From positions 1 to 64,000 of the forward strand of contig MTND01000005.1 in NCBI GenBank assembly GCA_002010305.1: a stretch of 64,000 nucleotides of DNA. Reading direction: 5' to 3'. Shown one piece after another: positions 49,065-59,164 of the stretch. Numbering within the stretch: the stretch's first letter is position 1; each line of letters begins with the position of its first letter. The notes under the pieces were generated by a model, which had not been told where the DNA came from, did not search any database, and saw only the letters and a program-made list of their open reading frames with translations. Both the position numbers and the translations under genes were made by a program. The stretch is from Archaeoglobi archaeon JdFR-42. GTDB taxonomy: Archaea; Halobacteriota; Archaeoglobi; Archaeoglobales; JdFR-42.

Positions 49065-49853
49065 TTATTCCTCCTTATTTTTCAGGGTTATCTCAACTAG
49101 AGGGTGGTGAGGCTCCTCCATGATTTCTATATCCTTAACGGATCGTATCCCTCGCTTTTCAATCATTTCCTCAAGACCAAGCTTTATGTTCTTGCTTACT
49201 TCCAGAATATATGCGTCCATTTCCTTTATTCCAAGCCTCATAGCTGCAACGACCCTGTGATGTCCATCTACTAGGATGTCTCTACCTCCTTTTCTCACCA
49301 CAACAAGGGGTTCTGCCAATCCTCTAATCAGTTCGTAGATTCTACCTTCCAGTTCATCTGCATATACCTTGGTCTGAGTGGGAATAAGCTCTTCCACTCT
49401 AACCCTGCCCTTGTATACTTTTACAGACCTGGAATGAATGGTTTCAAGAGTTTTTTTCAATCGTTCAACTTTTCTTGGGCTGGCTCTTTCAATCTGACTT
49501 CGAATTATATCTGCATTGCTTATGATCCCGACAAGGTTCCCATCATCATCTATCACCGGAAGTTTAGAGAATCCGACTCTGAACATTACACGAGCTGCAT
49601 CGGTCAGATCCATATAAGGCCTTGCTACTCTCAGTTTTCTGGCCATGATCTCTCCGATTCTATCCTCTTCCTTCCTGTTCAGAAGGTCTCTGGAAGAAAC
49701 ATAGCCCACTAGCTTCCCATTTTTGACTACAGGAAATCCGTCGTGTCCAGTTGACTCAATGAGGTTAATGGCATCTTTTACAGTGCTCTCAGGGGAAAGC
49801 GTGATTACTTCAGCGGTCATATAATCAGCAACTTTTGGCTTTTCAGACATCAT
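49065..49853 (-). CDS. Tandem CBS domains fused to ParB/SerK-like domain
   Basis: MTAEVITLSPESTVKDAINLI / MARKLRVARPYMDLTDAARVM CBS pair; C-terminal RDILVDGHHRVVAAMRLGIKEMDAYIL. Confidence 0.85.
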   Translation of the reverse strand: MMSEKPKVADYMTAEVITLSPESTVKDAINLIESTGHDGFPVVKNGKLVGYVSSRDLLNRKEEDRIGEIMARKLRVARPYMDLTDAARVMFRVGFSKLPVIDDDGNLVGIISNADIIRSQIERASPRKVERLKKTLETIHSRSVKVYKGRVRVEELIPTQTKVYADELEGRIYELIRGLAEPLVVVRKGGRDILVDGHHRVVAAMRLGIKEMDAYILEVSKNIKLGLEEMIEKRGIRSVKDIEIMEEPHHPLVEITLKNKEE

Positions 49854-49949
49854 ACAGATGAATGATGTCCATTAATTAAAAGGTTTCTTTGTTTCTCTAG
49901 ATTTCTTTTCCTGTAAAAAACCAACAAATATGAGACCTCTCATCTTTGT

Positions 49950-51779
49950 TCACCCAAGAAGCATATTAAACAGGTATCCTGATACCACATATACAGCAAT
50001 GAATATGGTCATTATTGTAGGAAAAGTTACAGAAAGTTCGTACATCAGAGATATAGGATTCCCGCCTTTCTCTATTCCGTTGACCAGTAGGAGGAGAAAG
50101 AAACCTAAAAGTAAGAGAAAAACTGCAACCACTGCGAAATACGTAGAGACCGATGGAAGAGAAGTACCGAATGATATATAGGATATTCCAGAAATCTCTG
50201 GAATATTTTGGAACTGCTCGTAAGTTTTTGCAAGCATTGAATGGATTATGCCTGCCAGTGAGACTGTGATACCACCTATGAGAGGTGCAAAAATACTAGC
50301 TGTGGCTTTCATCATGGTAGTTATAGAATGGAGGGATTTTTTCATCTCTTCTTCCACTTTGTCTATGTCTTTCAGGTGATCTGCAGTTCTGATTATAATG
50401 CTACCTGCTGCTTCTCCACTTTTTTCTAGCATGTCTGTAAGTAGTTTCATCACAGCTATGGTTCTGGGAGAACTGATAGAATCCGTAATTTCGAATTTTT
50501 CGGAGAAAAGTGACTGTTTTATGGTGTAATTCAAACACATCATTCGAATGGATGCTTTCTGGAAAATTTCACCGATAATTGATCCTCTCATAAGAGCGGA
50601 CATATAAATGAAGGACTCTTCAGGAGATTTTCCATCCAACATTCGCCTTCCCAGTATAAAGAGGGCATCCGGTAGTTCTTTTTCCATTTTTTGGATTGAA
50701 TCTATTCTCTTTTTTGCATCTTTTGAGTGAGAATATAATATAGCTGAAACCATTCCGACTCCAGCAATGATGGGATAGGATATTGAGGGGAGGAATTTCA
50801 ATATATTCATCCACCATATTACAATAAAAGCTATCACCACCAAAACACTATTCAGTATCACTTTAGAAAGTGGTCTTTTGGTTTTATTATACGGAATGGG
50901 GAAACTTACAGGTCTCTGAGATATGATATAGAATATGATAATGGCTACAAACCCAGGGATCAGGATGTTATATATCAGTATAAGCTGAATAGAATTAATC
51001 TCCAGACCCATGACAGATACTGCAGGAATCATAGCTATAAGAGCGAGGGGAATCATAATCCCCATAGAATACAGGATCAAAGTAGGCATATGGAGTTTCT
51101 TGGAGAATTCCTCCATTATCTCTCTAGTCCCTTCAAGAACAACTTCCAGAGATCGGTTGAGGGTGATTATTCTCTTCACTTCATCTCCTTCATTCAATGC
51201 ACTTCTGATCAGATAAAACCCTCTTTTCAGATGACCTCCCCACTCACCAAGAGGATCAATGAAATCTTCAAGCAAATTCTCTAGATTACGTTTCTCGTAA
51301 AATGAAGACATTATGGATTTTCTCAGTCGTATTGCAAGAGGTCTTGTGGAAGAGAATGCGGCGTAGCTCATTGCCATTTCGAGATTCGGGACGATCTTCA
51401 TGGACATGACGACATAGTTAAACACTTCTGGAATATCCCCCAGAGATTTTGCAATAACGCTCTTTGAGATCAACTTGGGTAGCTCCATCCATACGGTAAA
51501 TCCAGCTATTGCCATACCAAATGGAGTTCCCAATATTATCAGATTGCTCGTGCGAGTATACAAGATAATCGAGATAACTGCTCCGAAGCTGAACATAATC
51601 AGTGTGACGACGTAGGCTGAAAAGACAATTTTCTCGATAGATGTTGCTGGTTCCAGTAAGGAGACGGCACTTGTAAAGTCATGACTAAGTCTGTGCGAGA
51701 GTTTGTCTCTGAAAGCATTTTTATCCCGAATGACAAATCCAAATGTATCATAAATAAAGTTGCATAATTGACTGAACAT
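49950..51779 (-). CDS. Archaeal TadC/FlaJ-like pilus assembly membrane protein
   Basis: 609 aa, two T2SSF-like domains with several TM segments; next to secretion ATPase. Confidence 0.8.
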   Translation of the reverse strand: MFSQLCNFIYDTFGFVIRDKNAFRDKLSHRLSHDFTSAVSLLEPATSIEKIVFSAYVVTLIMFSFGAVISIILYTRTSNLIILGTPFGMAIAGFTVWMELPKLISKSVIAKSLGDIPEVFNYVVMSMKIVPNLEMAMSYAAFSSTRPLAIRLRKSIMSSFYEKRNLENLLEDFIDPLGEWGGHLKRGFYLIRSALNEGDEVKRIITLNRSLEVVLEGTREIMEEFSKKLHMPTLILYSMGIMIPLALIAMIPAVSVMGLEINSIQLILIYNILIPGFVAIIIFYIISQRPVSFPIPYNKTKRPLSKVILNSVLVVIAFIVIWWMNILKFLPSISYPIIAGVGMVSAILYSHSKDAKKRIDSIQKMEKELPDALFILGRRMLDGKSPEESFIYMSALMRGSIIGEIFQKASIRMMCLNYTIKQSLFSEKFEITDSISSPRTIAVMKLLTDMLEKSGEAAGSIIIRTADHLKDIDKVEEEMKKSLHSITTMMKATASIFAPLIGGITVSLAGIIHSMLAKTYEQFQNIPEISGISYISFGTSLPSVSTYFAVVAVFLLLLGFFLLLLVNGIEKGGNPISLMYELSVTFPTIMTIFIAVYVVSGYLFNMLLG

Positions 51780-51783
51780 GTTT

Positions 51784-53556
51784 TCACCTAGACTTGGTGT
51801 ACCATTTTATCCATTCATCGAGGACCTCTCTATAATCTTTTAACAAGTCGATCAGATACCAGAAAAAATTATTAGAAGCAGCTACAAAGTTTATCTCACC
51901 AATAGAAGGGTTTTTATCAATGGATTCTGCAAGTAATCTTTTAATCTCCGCTCTTACGTAGATATTTCCCGATACATCTCTCCTGGAGATTCCCCATTTT
52001 TGAGCAATTTTTTCTATCAGTTTTGAATTCCTGAGATTAAGGACGTGTCCTTTTTTTGGGTGATATGTCAAGAGGGGTATGAATTCTCCCCCTTCTTTAT
52101 CGACTTCTGCAATTTCTGTGACTACTCTTATCCTTTCTATACCTCCTCTTGGTCTCACCGGAGTACAGACAACTACCACATCAGTTGCTTTGAATGAGTG
52201 AAGGGGAACACCGATATCATATACCACCCGCTCCATCACATCCCGGGATGAGGCACCATGTATGGTGCCTAAAACAGAATTTCCTGCTGTTCCAACTCTC
52301 ATGGCTTCATAGAGAACTTTTGCTTCCTCTCCTCTCACTTCACCTATTACCAGAACGGACTCTCCGAGTCGTAATGCGGCTCTGAGAGCATCTTCTGGAG
52401 TTATTTCAGAGCTTGAAGATGAAATAACAGGTCTGGTTATCATTCCTTGGACCTTCCACCCCGTCTCTTGTAGAGCTGTCACAGGTAATTCAGGTGTATC
52501 TTCGATGATCAGTATCCTTCTGTTTTGAGGTATCTCCAAAAGCATGGACGATAGTAGAGATGTTTTCCCTGCCCCTCTACTCCCGGTAATAAGAATAGAG
52601 CTTTCTGCATCCACCAGAAAACTTAGAAAACCTGCCACTTCTGGAGAGAGCATTCCCATATGGATGAGTTGGGGTAGCGTCCATGGAGATCTCTTATGTC
52701 TTCGAAATGCTATGGCTACTCCTTTCTGGCTCAGAGGCCTGCTGATGGCTGCCACTCTTACTCGATATTCCTCTATTTCTGTGTCCAGAATTGGTTCAGC
52801 TTCGGAAAAGGGGCGACCACTTTTCATGCGGAGTTTGGTGATGATGCTAGCAATATCGCTTCTCAGCAAGAGTAGATTGGTAAGCATTTCTTCCCCTCTG
52901 TGTACGATTTGTACAGGCATTGTAGATGGAGGGGGATACAGATATATGTCCTGAACATTGTCATCCTGGAAAAGGTATTCTAGGGTGCCATATCCTGAAG
53001 TATGCCGTCTGAAAATTTCCCATAAATGATCGTCTTTTAGTATTGATCTGGAGTAAAATTCTATTTCCCTCTGTAGTGAGGAAAGGTTTTCGATATGGGA
53101 GACATCATATTCCATTATATCTCTCATTAGGTGGTAGATGGTCTTGATCTCTGTATTAGTGAGGCGGTATTCTGGTGGATCTAACAGATACATTTTCTCT
53201 GCTTTATAGGGCAGTGCGATAATAGAAATTGTACATTTATCAATTTCATATTCTTCAATTATATTGGCATCATCAGGAATGTTATGATTAACAACTCCAA
53301 CCATGAATGATGGGAATTTGAGATATCGGGGTTTGTCGGTGAATATACTCACCACATCCTCAATTAGGTAGGATATATGTGATTTCAAAAGGAGTTTCCC
53401 CTTCTTATCGATTCTTACGTTATTTCTTAACTTGGTGAGACAGTCACTCGAAAGGGGTGAGTTGTGACATTCCTTACAGGAGAATATCTGTTCTAATGTA
53501 TGTTCGTCTTCATGAATGGTGAATTTGCATTTTCCATATGTCATGAGTTTACACAT
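51784..53556 (-). CDS. Type II/IV secretion ATPase (TadA/FlaI-like)
   Basis: ITGSRGAGKTSLLSSML, RILIIEDTPELP, GESVLVIGEVRGEEAKVLYEAMRVGTAGNSVLGTIHGASSRDVMERVVYD. Confidence 0.93.
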   Translation of the reverse strand: MCKLMTYGKCKFTIHEDEHTLEQIFSCKECHNSPLSSDCLTKLRNNVRIDKKGKLLLKSHISYLIEDVVSIFTDKPRYLKFPSFMVGVVNHNIPDDANIIEEYEIDKCTISIIALPYKAEKMYLLDPPEYRLTNTEIKTIYHLMRDIMEYDVSHIENLSSLQREIEFYSRSILKDDHLWEIFRRHTSGYGTLEYLFQDDNVQDIYLYPPPSTMPVQIVHRGEEMLTNLLLLRSDIASIITKLRMKSGRPFSEAEPILDTEIEEYRVRVAAISRPLSQKGVAIAFRRHKRSPWTLPQLIHMGMLSPEVAGFLSFLVDAESSILITGSRGAGKTSLLSSMLLEIPQNRRILIIEDTPELPVTALQETGWKVQGMITRPVISSSSSEITPEDALRAALRLGESVLVIGEVRGEEAKVLYEAMRVGTAGNSVLGTIHGASSRDVMERVVYDIGVPLHSFKATDVVVVCTPVRPRGGIERIRVVTEIAEVDKEGGEFIPLLTYHPKKGHVLNLRNSKLIEKIAQKWGISRRDVSGNIYVRAEIKRLLAESIDKNPSIGEINFVAASNNFFWYLIDLLKDYREVLDEWIKWYTKSR

Positions 53557-53636
53557 GTAAAGGATAAGAATAAATATTTTTATTAATGTTTACTTCTCAA
53601 AACATATATCGGAAAATGTAAACAGGAGGTAATTCC

Positions 53637-54893
53637 ATGGGAATGACAATGGCAGAAAAAATTCTTGCGGTAAAGTCAGGACAGGCAGATGTCACGGCTG
53701 GAGAATTCGTTACGGCTTCAGTGGATAGAGTAATGGTTCACGAAATGCTTGCTTTTATGATCGAGATCTATGAACGGCATAATATACCAAAGAAAGTGTG
53801 GGATGTCGACAAAGTGGTAATGCTAATGGATCATTATGTGCCCGCTCCAACTGTTGATGCAGCAGAAATGCATCGTAAAATGCGAGAGTTCGCAAAGGAA
53901 ACCGGGTTAACCATAAACCTAGATGGAAAAGAAGGAATATGTCATCAGGTCATGCCAGAACTGGGTTTTGTAAAGCCTGGAGACTTAATTCTTGGAACAG
54001 ACTCTCATACCACTACATATGGAGCTTTTGGTGCTGCCAGCACAGGTATAGGTGCGACCGAGATGATTGTAGTATTTGCCACTGGAAAGTTGTGGTTCAG
54101 GGTACCAGAGACAATTCGGTTCGATATTAATGGGAAATTAATGGAGAGAGTCACTTCCAAGGATGTCATACTGGATATAGCTGGTAAATATGGGACTGAT
54201 GTGGCTCAGTATAAAGCCATTGAATTTCATGGAGATACGGTAAAGGATATGAGTATCGCCAGCCGGATGGTTTTAAGTAACATGTCTATTGAAATTGGGG
54301 CCAAATTTGGGATGATCCCTCCCGATGAAAAGACTATTGAATTTGTGAAAAGTGTAACAGATGAACCCTTCACCCCTCAGTATCCGGATAAGGATGCCGA
54401 GTATGAGAATATTTATCAGATTTTTGTAGATGATTTAGAGCCCAAGGTTGCTATTCCTCATTCGGTTGATAACGTGAAGAGTGTGAGAGAAATAGAAGGG
54501 CTTCCAATCCAGCAAGGGTTTATAGGTTCATGCACCAATGGAAGAATTGAAGATCTCGAAATGGCAGCAGAAATTTTGGAAGGAAATGAAGTCCATAATG
54601 ATGTTAGACTAATAATTTCCCCTGCTTCAAGAAAAGTCTACCGAGATGCACTGGAAAAAGGTCTAATAGATATTTTTGTAGATGCAAAGGCCATAGTGTG
54701 CAACCCCACATGTGGTCCGTGCTGGGGAGGTCATCTCGGGATGTTAGGGAAGGGAGAGAGAGCTATAAGTGCATCTAACCGAAATTTCAGGGGTCGAATG
54801 GGTCATGAAGAGTCGGAAATATATCTTGCTTCTCCAGCTACTGTTGCTGCTTCAGCTATAAAAGGAAAGATCACTGATCCGAGGTATGTGTGA
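53637..54893 (+). CDS. leuC: 3-isopropylmalate/homoaconitate dehydratase large subunit
   Basis: GTDSHTTTYGAFGAASTGIGATEM, IGSCTNGRIEDLEMAAEIL, CNPTCGPCWGGHLGML, SNRNFRGRMGH. Confidence 0.92.
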   Translation: MGMTMAEKILAVKSGQADVTAGEFVTASVDRVMVHEMLAFMIEIYERHNIPKKVWDVDKVVMLMDHYVPAPTVDAAEMHRKMREFAKETGLTINLDGKEGICHQVMPELGFVKPGDLILGTDSHTTTYGAFGAASTGIGATEMIVVFATGKLWFRVPETIRFDINGKLMERVTSKDVILDIAGKYGTDVAQYKAIEFHGDTVKDMSIASRMVLSNMSIEIGAKFGMIPPDEKTIEFVKSVTDEPFTPQYPDKDAEYENIYQIFVDDLEPKVAIPHSVDNVKSVREIEGLPIQQGFIGSCTNGRIEDLEMAAEILEGNEVHNDVRLIISPASRKVYRDALEKGLIDIFVDAKAIVCNPTCGPCWGGHLGMLGKGERAISASNRNFRGRMGHEESEIYLASPATVAASAIKGKITDPRYV

Positions 54894-54903
54894 GGTGACT
54901 GAG

Positions 54904-55395
54904 ATGGAGGTTATCAAAGGTAGAATATGGAAATTTGGAGATAATATTGATACAGATCTGATCGCTCCAGGCAAGTATCTTGGTCTTCCGTACGAGCAAC
55001 TCTTGGAACACATACTGGAACCAGCTAATCCAGATTTTCCTAAAAAAGTCCAGAAAGGTGATATCGTCATTGGTGGGAAAAACTTTGGTTGTGGATCGAG
55101 CAGAGAACAAGCTCCGAGAGGGCTGAAAGATCTGGGTGTTGGTGCGATAATTGCAGAAAGCTTCGCAAGAATCTTTTTCAGGAATTGTATTGGTATCGGG
55201 TTGCCAGCATTGACGTCCAGTGATATCTCTAAGCACTTTGAGACAGGACATGAAGCTGAAGTAGATCTAAGAAATGGAACCATAACCAATCTTACCACAG
55301 GAAAAACTCTGGAAACAAGTAAACTCCCGGATATGATGCTTGAAATTCTGGAGACTGGTGGAGTCCTAGAGATGCTCAAACAGGGGAAGCTTTAA
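54904..55395 (+). CDS. leuD: 3-isopropylmalate/homoaconitate dehydratase small subunit
   Basis: FGDNIDTDLIAPGKYL, GGKNFGCGSSREQAP, SFARIFFRNCIGIGLP. Confidence 0.92.
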   Translation: MEVIKGRIWKFGDNIDTDLIAPGKYLGLPYEQLLEHILEPANPDFPKKVQKGDIVIGGKNFGCGSSREQAPRGLKDLGVGAIIAESFARIFFRNCIGIGLPALTSSDISKHFETGHEAEVDLRNGTITNLTTGKTLETSKLPDMMLEILETGGVLEMLKQGKL

Positions 55396-55425
55396 TGGTT
55401 TTGAGTAAACTCCTCGTATTTTATT

Positions 55426-55998
55426 TCATCTTGGGATATATAGGGTCATGTAATACAAAGTTCTGTCTCCATCCAGGATGGTTTCATTGGCTTTAAACCC
55501 GACGGACTTATAAAGATTAATGGCTTTTTTATTGTTAACATCCACATATAGCTGAAATTTTCTCACGCCCATCTTAATTCCATCCTTTATTAATTTCATG
55601 AGGAGTTTTTTCCCGAGACCTTTTCCTTGGAAACTTTCATGAATCACGATTCCCACTTCAGCCATTATAGTAATACCCGGAAAGATAAAAACATATCTGG
55701 CCTCCCCTACAATTTTGCCAGAGATCTCAACGATTAGACTTCTCGTCAGAGGATGGAAAGCACTTTCAGCATAACCAGTTGCATCTTGGAAAGTAAATCC
55801 ACTTCCATTGAGTATGTACTTGGTCTCATCAGAAAGAGATAGAAAAAATTCAATTAACTTCTCCTTATCTCTCTGAGCGATTTCTCGTATCTTAAAAGCC
55901 TCTTTTTCTAAGGATGAAACCTTTTGAAGTATGTTCATTTTACTCTCGGGAAGTAGGATACATACTAGGTATTTATACTTTTTGTTAACATGTGACAA
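55426..55998 (-). CDS. GNAT-family acetyltransferase
   Basis: IVIHESFQGKGLGKKLLMKLIKDG, DVNNKKAINLYKSVGFKA; true start may be 55938. Confidence 0.85.
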   Translation of the reverse strand: MSHVNKKYKYLVCILLPESKMNILQKVSSLEKEAFKIREIAQRDKEKLIEFFLSLSDETKYILNGSGFTFQDATGYAESAFHPLTRSLIVEISGKIVGEARYVFIFPGITIMAEVGIVIHESFQGKGLGKKLLMKLIKDGIKMGVRKFQLYVDVNNKKAINLYKSVGFKANETILDGDRTLYYMTLYIPR

Positions 55999-56042
55999 AG
56001 TAACATAGTAGATTTAAGAAAGCATAGTGTTGAGAGATGTAT

Positions 56043-56741
56043 TCATTTGACTATCCTGTAAAGCCGTAGTGAATATAGCATCTCACAATACAGAAACACC
56101 ACCATTGCCCCGAGTTCGAACAAGTAGTGGCTGAAGTGGTTTTCAATAAAGAAGTTAAGCATGGAAAATCCAAGCATTACGAAAGATATCATTGCTCCGA
56201 GAAATAGAGGTACTACATCAATGGGTATCACTATAACTCCTTTGAACAGTTCTTTGAGGTAACCGATGGTGAAGATCAGTAATGAGATGCCGGATATCAA
56301 GACAAGAGGTTTAAAAATGCTGTTAACAGTCTGTATCATTTCCACATCTACATATCGATTTAGTTCTACTGAAAACAACCAGAAAATGGTCAGGGCTGTG
56401 ATAATCTCTCTGAACTCTCTGTTGAACGTTATATTTTTGAAGTTAATTCCTTTAGAAAGCCATACCAGTCCGTAGATTCCTAGGGATATAATCAGGATCT
56501 GACTGATTACTTGTAACCAGAGGTATGTCTGGGTTCCATGAAAAAACTCGGAAGAGGACCATATGCTTATTATGACAGCGAAAAATACCATCCCATAACC
56601 GGTCATTCTTCTCGAGTATATGAGGGTTTGAATGGTATCATAGTTGGAAGTGGTGATTAAAAGGGCAAATATGGAGATGATAATGGATAGAGAAGGAATA
56701 GATGCGATCAGCAGGTTGGGAGCATCCCATAGTACTGTCAT
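56043..56741 (-). CDS. Multi-pass membrane protein of unknown function
   Basis: 232 aa with about 7 hydrophobic segments. Confidence 0.55.
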   Translation of the reverse strand: MTVLWDAPNLLIASIPSLSIIISIFALLITTSNYDTIQTLIYSRRMTGYGMVFFAVIISIWSSSEFFHGTQTYLWLQVISQILIISLGIYGLVWLSKGINFKNITFNREFREIITALTIFWLFSVELNRYVDVEMIQTVNSIFKPLVLISGISLLIFTIGYLKELFKGVIVIPIDVVPLFLGAMISFVMLGFSMLNFFIENHFSHYLFELGAMVVFLYCEMLYSLRLYRIVK

Positions 56742-56826
56742 AAGAGTATATTAATTTCACCAATATAAAAAAATTTCCAGCTTTTCATTAGATTACTGGA
56801 TATATTAATAAATTAAGAAAATGTTT

Positions 56827-58011
56827 TTATCTCGCTTTAAGGAATACATCTTTAAGATCCCACAAAAGCTTGGGGTTTTTCAGTATCAATCTGGTCATAA
56901 GGCCACGTACACTCATCTCTTCTACCTCGTATTTGGCGATAGAATGGGCGAGTTTGTTCAATTCATTATCAGAGAATTTCACGAACTTCTCTTTAATCAG
57001 TAAATTTCTACCTATGGTCTTGCCTATAGTGGCTTTCCATTTTTCATCATACAAGGCAAGAGTTTTTGACGAATAGTCTTTTCTCTCAATGGCTATGGCT
57101 GCGACCTCACCGGCATATATACCAGCTTTCATTGCGTTAAGGATTCCTCCTCCGGTAATGGGGTCAGTATGTCGTGCAGCATCACCAACAAGCATGACAT
57201 TATCGGAGACAGCTCTCTCTATAGGACCTTTAACCGGAACCCCACCCACTACTATCTCGACTATAGATCCTTGAGGGAATGTTCTCTTTACAAATTCATC
57301 CAGATACTCCTTGGCTGTTCGTCTAGCTCTAGAAGCAAGAACTCCGATACCCACATTGGCTTCTCGTTCTCCCTTTGGGAATATCCAGACATATCCGCCT
57401 GGAGCAACTTTATTACCGAGATAAAAATGACAGTATTCTGGCTCTATATCTATGTCTGCCATCAGATACTGAACACAGCTCTCGATTTCATTCAGTTTAA
57501 GAGATGTGTTGATCCCAGCCCACTGACCGACCTTGGATTCAACTCCATCAGCTCCTATGATTATAGGGGCAGATACTTCAAAAATCTCTCCCTGATGCAT
57601 CAATTTCAGAGTTGCGACTCCATTCGACCTTTCCAGCCCAAAAGCTCTGGTTTTAACTATGACCTCAGCCCCTTCTCTGGCAGCCAGTCTGGCTAGATGA
57701 CGATCGAAAATCTTCCTTTCAAGGACATATCCGACCTCAGAACCAGCTCTCTCTTCACTCATTCTGAGTTCGGTTCCATCGGGGGCATAAATCTTGGCCC
57801 CTACAATATCGGCGGCAATCCACCTTTCATCCAGCTCTATGAGATCTTTAAGCTCGTTTTTGCTCACTCCTTCGGCGCATCTGACAGGGGTTCCAATTTC
57901 CTGTCGTTTTTCGATGAGTAGCGTATCCAGTCCCATCTTGGCAGCGGTTTTTGCGGCCATTGAGCCTCCTGGACCAGCTCCAACTACGATGACATCATAA
58001 TCAGTTTTCAT
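56827..58011 (-). CDS. Geranylgeranyl reductase-family flavoprotein
   Basis: [54 protein letters not shown]. Confidence 0.9.
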   Translation of the reverse strand: MKTDYDVIVVGAGPGGSMAAKTAAKMGLDTLLIEKRQEIGTPVRCAEGVSKNELKDLIELDERWIAADIVGAKIYAPDGTELRMSEERAGSEVGYVLERKIFDRHLARLAAREGAEVIVKTRAFGLERSNGVATLKLMHQGEIFEVSAPIIIGADGVESKVGQWAGINTSLKLNEIESCVQYLMADIDIEPEYCHFYLGNKVAPGGYVWIFPKGEREANVGIGVLASRARRTAKEYLDEFVKRTFPQGSIVEIVVGGVPVKGPIERAVSDNVMLVGDAARHTDPITGGGILNAMKAGIYAGEVAAIAIERKDYSSKTLALYDEKWKATIGKTIGRNLLIKEKFVKFSDNELNKLAHSIAKYEVEEMSVRGLMTRLILKNPKLLWDLKDVFLKAR

Positions 58012-58177
58012 CCACTACCTCCAGAGCACCTACGGGACATACTTTAACGCAGGCCATACACATGGTGCAGTTATCGTTAATTTCCACCCAAGTTTCAATA
58101 AGCTCGTTTGCATCAAATCGGCATACTCCTATACAAGCCCCACAATACGCACATTTAAATCGGTTAACAGATATCAT
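58001..58177 (-). CDS. Small 2[4Fe-4S] ferredoxin
   Basis: Minus strand: [58 protein letters not shown]; not in the ORF track because under 60 aa. Confidence 0.92.
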   Translation of the reverse strand: MISVNRFKCAYCGACIGVCRFDANELIETWVEINDNCTMCMACVKVCPVGALEVVDEN

Positions 58178-58198
58178 GTTATCTCCTCGTAAAGAGTT

Positions 58199-58981
58199 CT
58201 ACCCAAAATATCTAAGATCCTCGTCCCTTTTGAATTGAGGGGCCATCATCTGCATCTCTGTTTCCTTCAGCCTAGATATTATTTTCTCCATTTCAGCAGC
58301 ACGTCTTTCTAGCTCTTCCATCCCGATATCGAGATTGAGCACTCCGGCGAGAATTTTTAACACAGCTTGTGCACTTTTTGGATCAACCATGTATCCTGAG
58401 GTAACTCCCATAAGACATACTGCATCAATATTCTCCTGACGAGCAAATCCAAGGAGAAGTCCAGAGGCTCCAATAATTCCACCTCCTGGTTCACTATTCC
58501 TGAATTCAACTCCATAGCTTTTCATCTCTTCTACTAATTTTGGACTGTTAGCAGCTCCCAGTACATAAGGTTCTTCAACAAATCTTCCTATCCCATACCC
58601 TCCTAGAGTATAGATACGTCTTACCGAAAATTGTTTGGCTATGTTCATATATATTGATGTGAGCTCATAATGCCCTTCGTTAGTAACACTTTGGTAATCT
58701 CCAACTAGTATCAAGAGATCGGGAGAATTTGCGTTGGATTTCCAGGCATAAACTTCGTTTTTGACCATAGATATTGTTCCATCCTCTTCTACAATCACCT
58801 GAGGTGGTAAATGTGGAGAATATATTTCAATAATTTTTTCTGCATTCAGCTCCTTTATTAGGTGTTCTGCGACCAGTTTGCCTACATGACCTATCCCGGG
58901 TAGCCCTTCAATTAACACTGGATTTTCAAGCCCCACTTCTTCTGGTCGTCTAATATAATTGATTATTGTTTCTTTCATCAT
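58199..58981 (-). CDS. PAC2-family proteasome assembly chaperone-like protein
   Basis: PVLIEGLPGIGHVGKLVAEHLI, LILVGDYQS, GGYGIGRF, ASGLLLGFARQ. Confidence 0.88.
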   Translation of the reverse strand: MMKETIINYIRRPEEVGLENPVLIEGLPGIGHVGKLVAEHLIKELNAEKIIEIYSPHLPPQVIVEEDGTISMVKNEVYAWKSNANSPDLLILVGDYQSVTNEGHYELTSIYMNIAKQFSVRRIYTLGGYGIGRFVEEPYVLGAANSPKLVEEMKSYGVEFRNSEPGGGIIGASGLLLGFARQENIDAVCLMGVTSGYMVDPKSAQAVLKILAGVLNLDIGMEELERRAAEMEKIISRLKETEMQMMAPQFKRDEDLRYFG

Positions 58982-58984
58982 TCA

Positions 58985-59164
58985 TCACTTCCTGCCCAGA
59001 AAGAAACCGTACTCTTTTCTGAGTTTTATCCTGTATTTACCATAAGGGTCCTCCATGGAAAATCTTGGTGGTAATACAGATCTTGTTTGGTCTCCGCATC
59101 GAGGGCAAGTATTTCTAAGAGTATATGTTCTGCATCCATGACAGAACCGGATAATAGATTTCAT
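58985..59164 (-). CDS. nop10: Ribosome biogenesis protein Nop10
   Basis: Minus strand: MKSIIRFCHGCRTYTLRNTCPRCGDQTRSVLPPRFSMEDPYGKYRIKLRKEYGFFLGRK*; under 60 aa, not in the ORF track. Confidence 0.95.
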   Translation of the reverse strand: MKSIIRFCHGCRTYTLRNTCPRCGDQTRSVLPPRFSMEDPYGKYRIKLRKEYGFFLGRK

